64,000 nt of DNA, from contig CAKKQC010000028.1 of assembly GCA_919901855.1 (NCBI GenBank), positions 62,001 to 126,000 of the forward strand, in the 5' to 3' direction. The notes beneath the pieces are model-generated. The model had not been told where the DNA came from. It was given only the letters and a program-made list of their open reading frames with translations, and searched no databases. The position numbers and the translations under genes are program-made. Source of the DNA: a bacterium (GTDB lineage: Bacteria > Oederibacteriota > CAKKQC01). Below are positions 63,659 through 64,000 of the stretch, one piece after another. How positions within the stretch are numbered: position 1 is the first letter of the stretch; the number at the start of each line of letters is the position of its first letter.

Positions 63659-64000
63659 GGCTCGAGATCCACCTTGAACCGGCGGACGGTCACGTTGACG
63701 AGCACGAACCCGATAACGAGTAGGGCGGCCATGGGACCCGCGAGCTCGCCCAGTCCCGCGTCCTTGAGGAAGATCCCCCGGCAGATCTGCATGAACCAGC
63801 GGGCGGGGAGGACGGCGGACAGGTAGTGGAAGAACGCGGGCATGCTCTCGATCGGGAAGATGAACCCCGAGAGCAGCATCGCGGGGAGCAGGCTCGAGAT
63901 CAGCCCCACCTGGATGGCGACGGCCTGCGCCCGGAGGGTGGTCGAGATCAGGAGGCCCTGGGCGAGCAGGGGCACGAGGAAGAGGAGGCACGAAACGGCA
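63655..64000 (-). CDS. ABC-2 type transporter permease, 3' part (5' end outside window)
   Basis: The frame is open to the window edge (115 codons seen, starting with a hydrophobic AVSCLLFLVPLLAQGLLIS). The pattern MLLSGFIFPIESMPAFFHYLSAVLPARWFMQICRGIFLKDAG and a final helix ending VRRFKVDLEP are the C-terminal end of a YbhS/YhhJ-like ABC-2 permease. It partners the downstream permease at 62546-63658, with which it overlaps by 4 bases. Confidence 0.88.
   Translation of the reverse strand, partial: AVSCLLFLVPLLAQGLLISTTLRAQAVAIQVGLISSLLPAMLLSGFIFPIESMPAFFHYLSAVLPARWFMQICRGIFLKDAGLGELAGPMAALLVIGFVLVNVTVRRFKVDLEP

Overview
The window is 64 kb of a chromosome with about 70% GC, densely packed and lacking rRNA, tRNA, CRISPR or transposase genes that I can recognise. 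The gene content is that of a diderm (LPS-type outer membrane), rod-shaped bacterium: leuS-lptE, a TamB/AsmA-like protein, an RND pump with a TolC-like channel, signal-peptide proteins ending in Phe or Leu like outer-membrane barrels, and mreBCD-mrdA-rodA-rng. I cannot place the phylum from sequence alone. An uncultured Acidobacteriota-like lineage would fit, but this is a guess.

Layout: 1-10738 (+) carries leuS (3' part), lptE, a GT-C membrane protein with a TPR tail, a TamB-like protein, a cysteine-less transglutaminase-like protein and mutM. 10739-18037 (-) carries the RND pump, its outer-membrane partner and a 907-aa TPR protein. uvrB (+) is divergent from the TPR gene. 28129-20229 (-) is one operon: rimP-nusA-infB-rbfA-nrnA-phosphoesterase-GT-C. 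28458-31944 (+) is a run of five exported, barrel-like unknown proteins. 37229-31951 (-) has a B12-binding radical SAM protein, a DUF1015 protein, a GT-C/TPR protein and a DUF1844 protein. 37320-43109 (+) has an unknown membrane protein coupled to hppA (membrane pyrophosphatase), a 6PGDH-fold dehydrogenase and a glycosidase-like protein. 43180-50040 (+) is the rod-shape operon and RNase G. 52752-50037 (-) has a GlpD-like dehydrogenase and a URO-D-fold protein. 52776-55633 (+) has another exported protein and a HEAT-repeat protein. 55763-62249 is a lower-GC accessory island. The window closes with two ABC-2 permease genes (-).

The accessory island is the most unusual part. It holds a C5-cytosine methyltransferase, a partner PD-(D/E)xK-like nuclease, a Vsr mismatch endonuclease, a decayed reading frame, and a two-gene phosphorelay. 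The phosphorelay is a soluble 898-aa histidine kinase that opens with a RING/treble-clef-like zinc finger, followed by a receiver protein with an unrecognised C-terminal domain. It may be a signalling defence module beside a restriction system, but that is inference.

Two genome-style signals also stand out. First, many genes carry a -10-like TANNNT only 6-10 bases before the start codon, as expected for leaderless mRNAs. Some divergent genes are separated by only 23-28 bp, with overlapping -10 boxes. Second, there are more long perfect inverted repeats with tiny loops than chance predicts, several of them inside coding sequences. One is a 34-bp perfect palindrome in the TolC-like gene.
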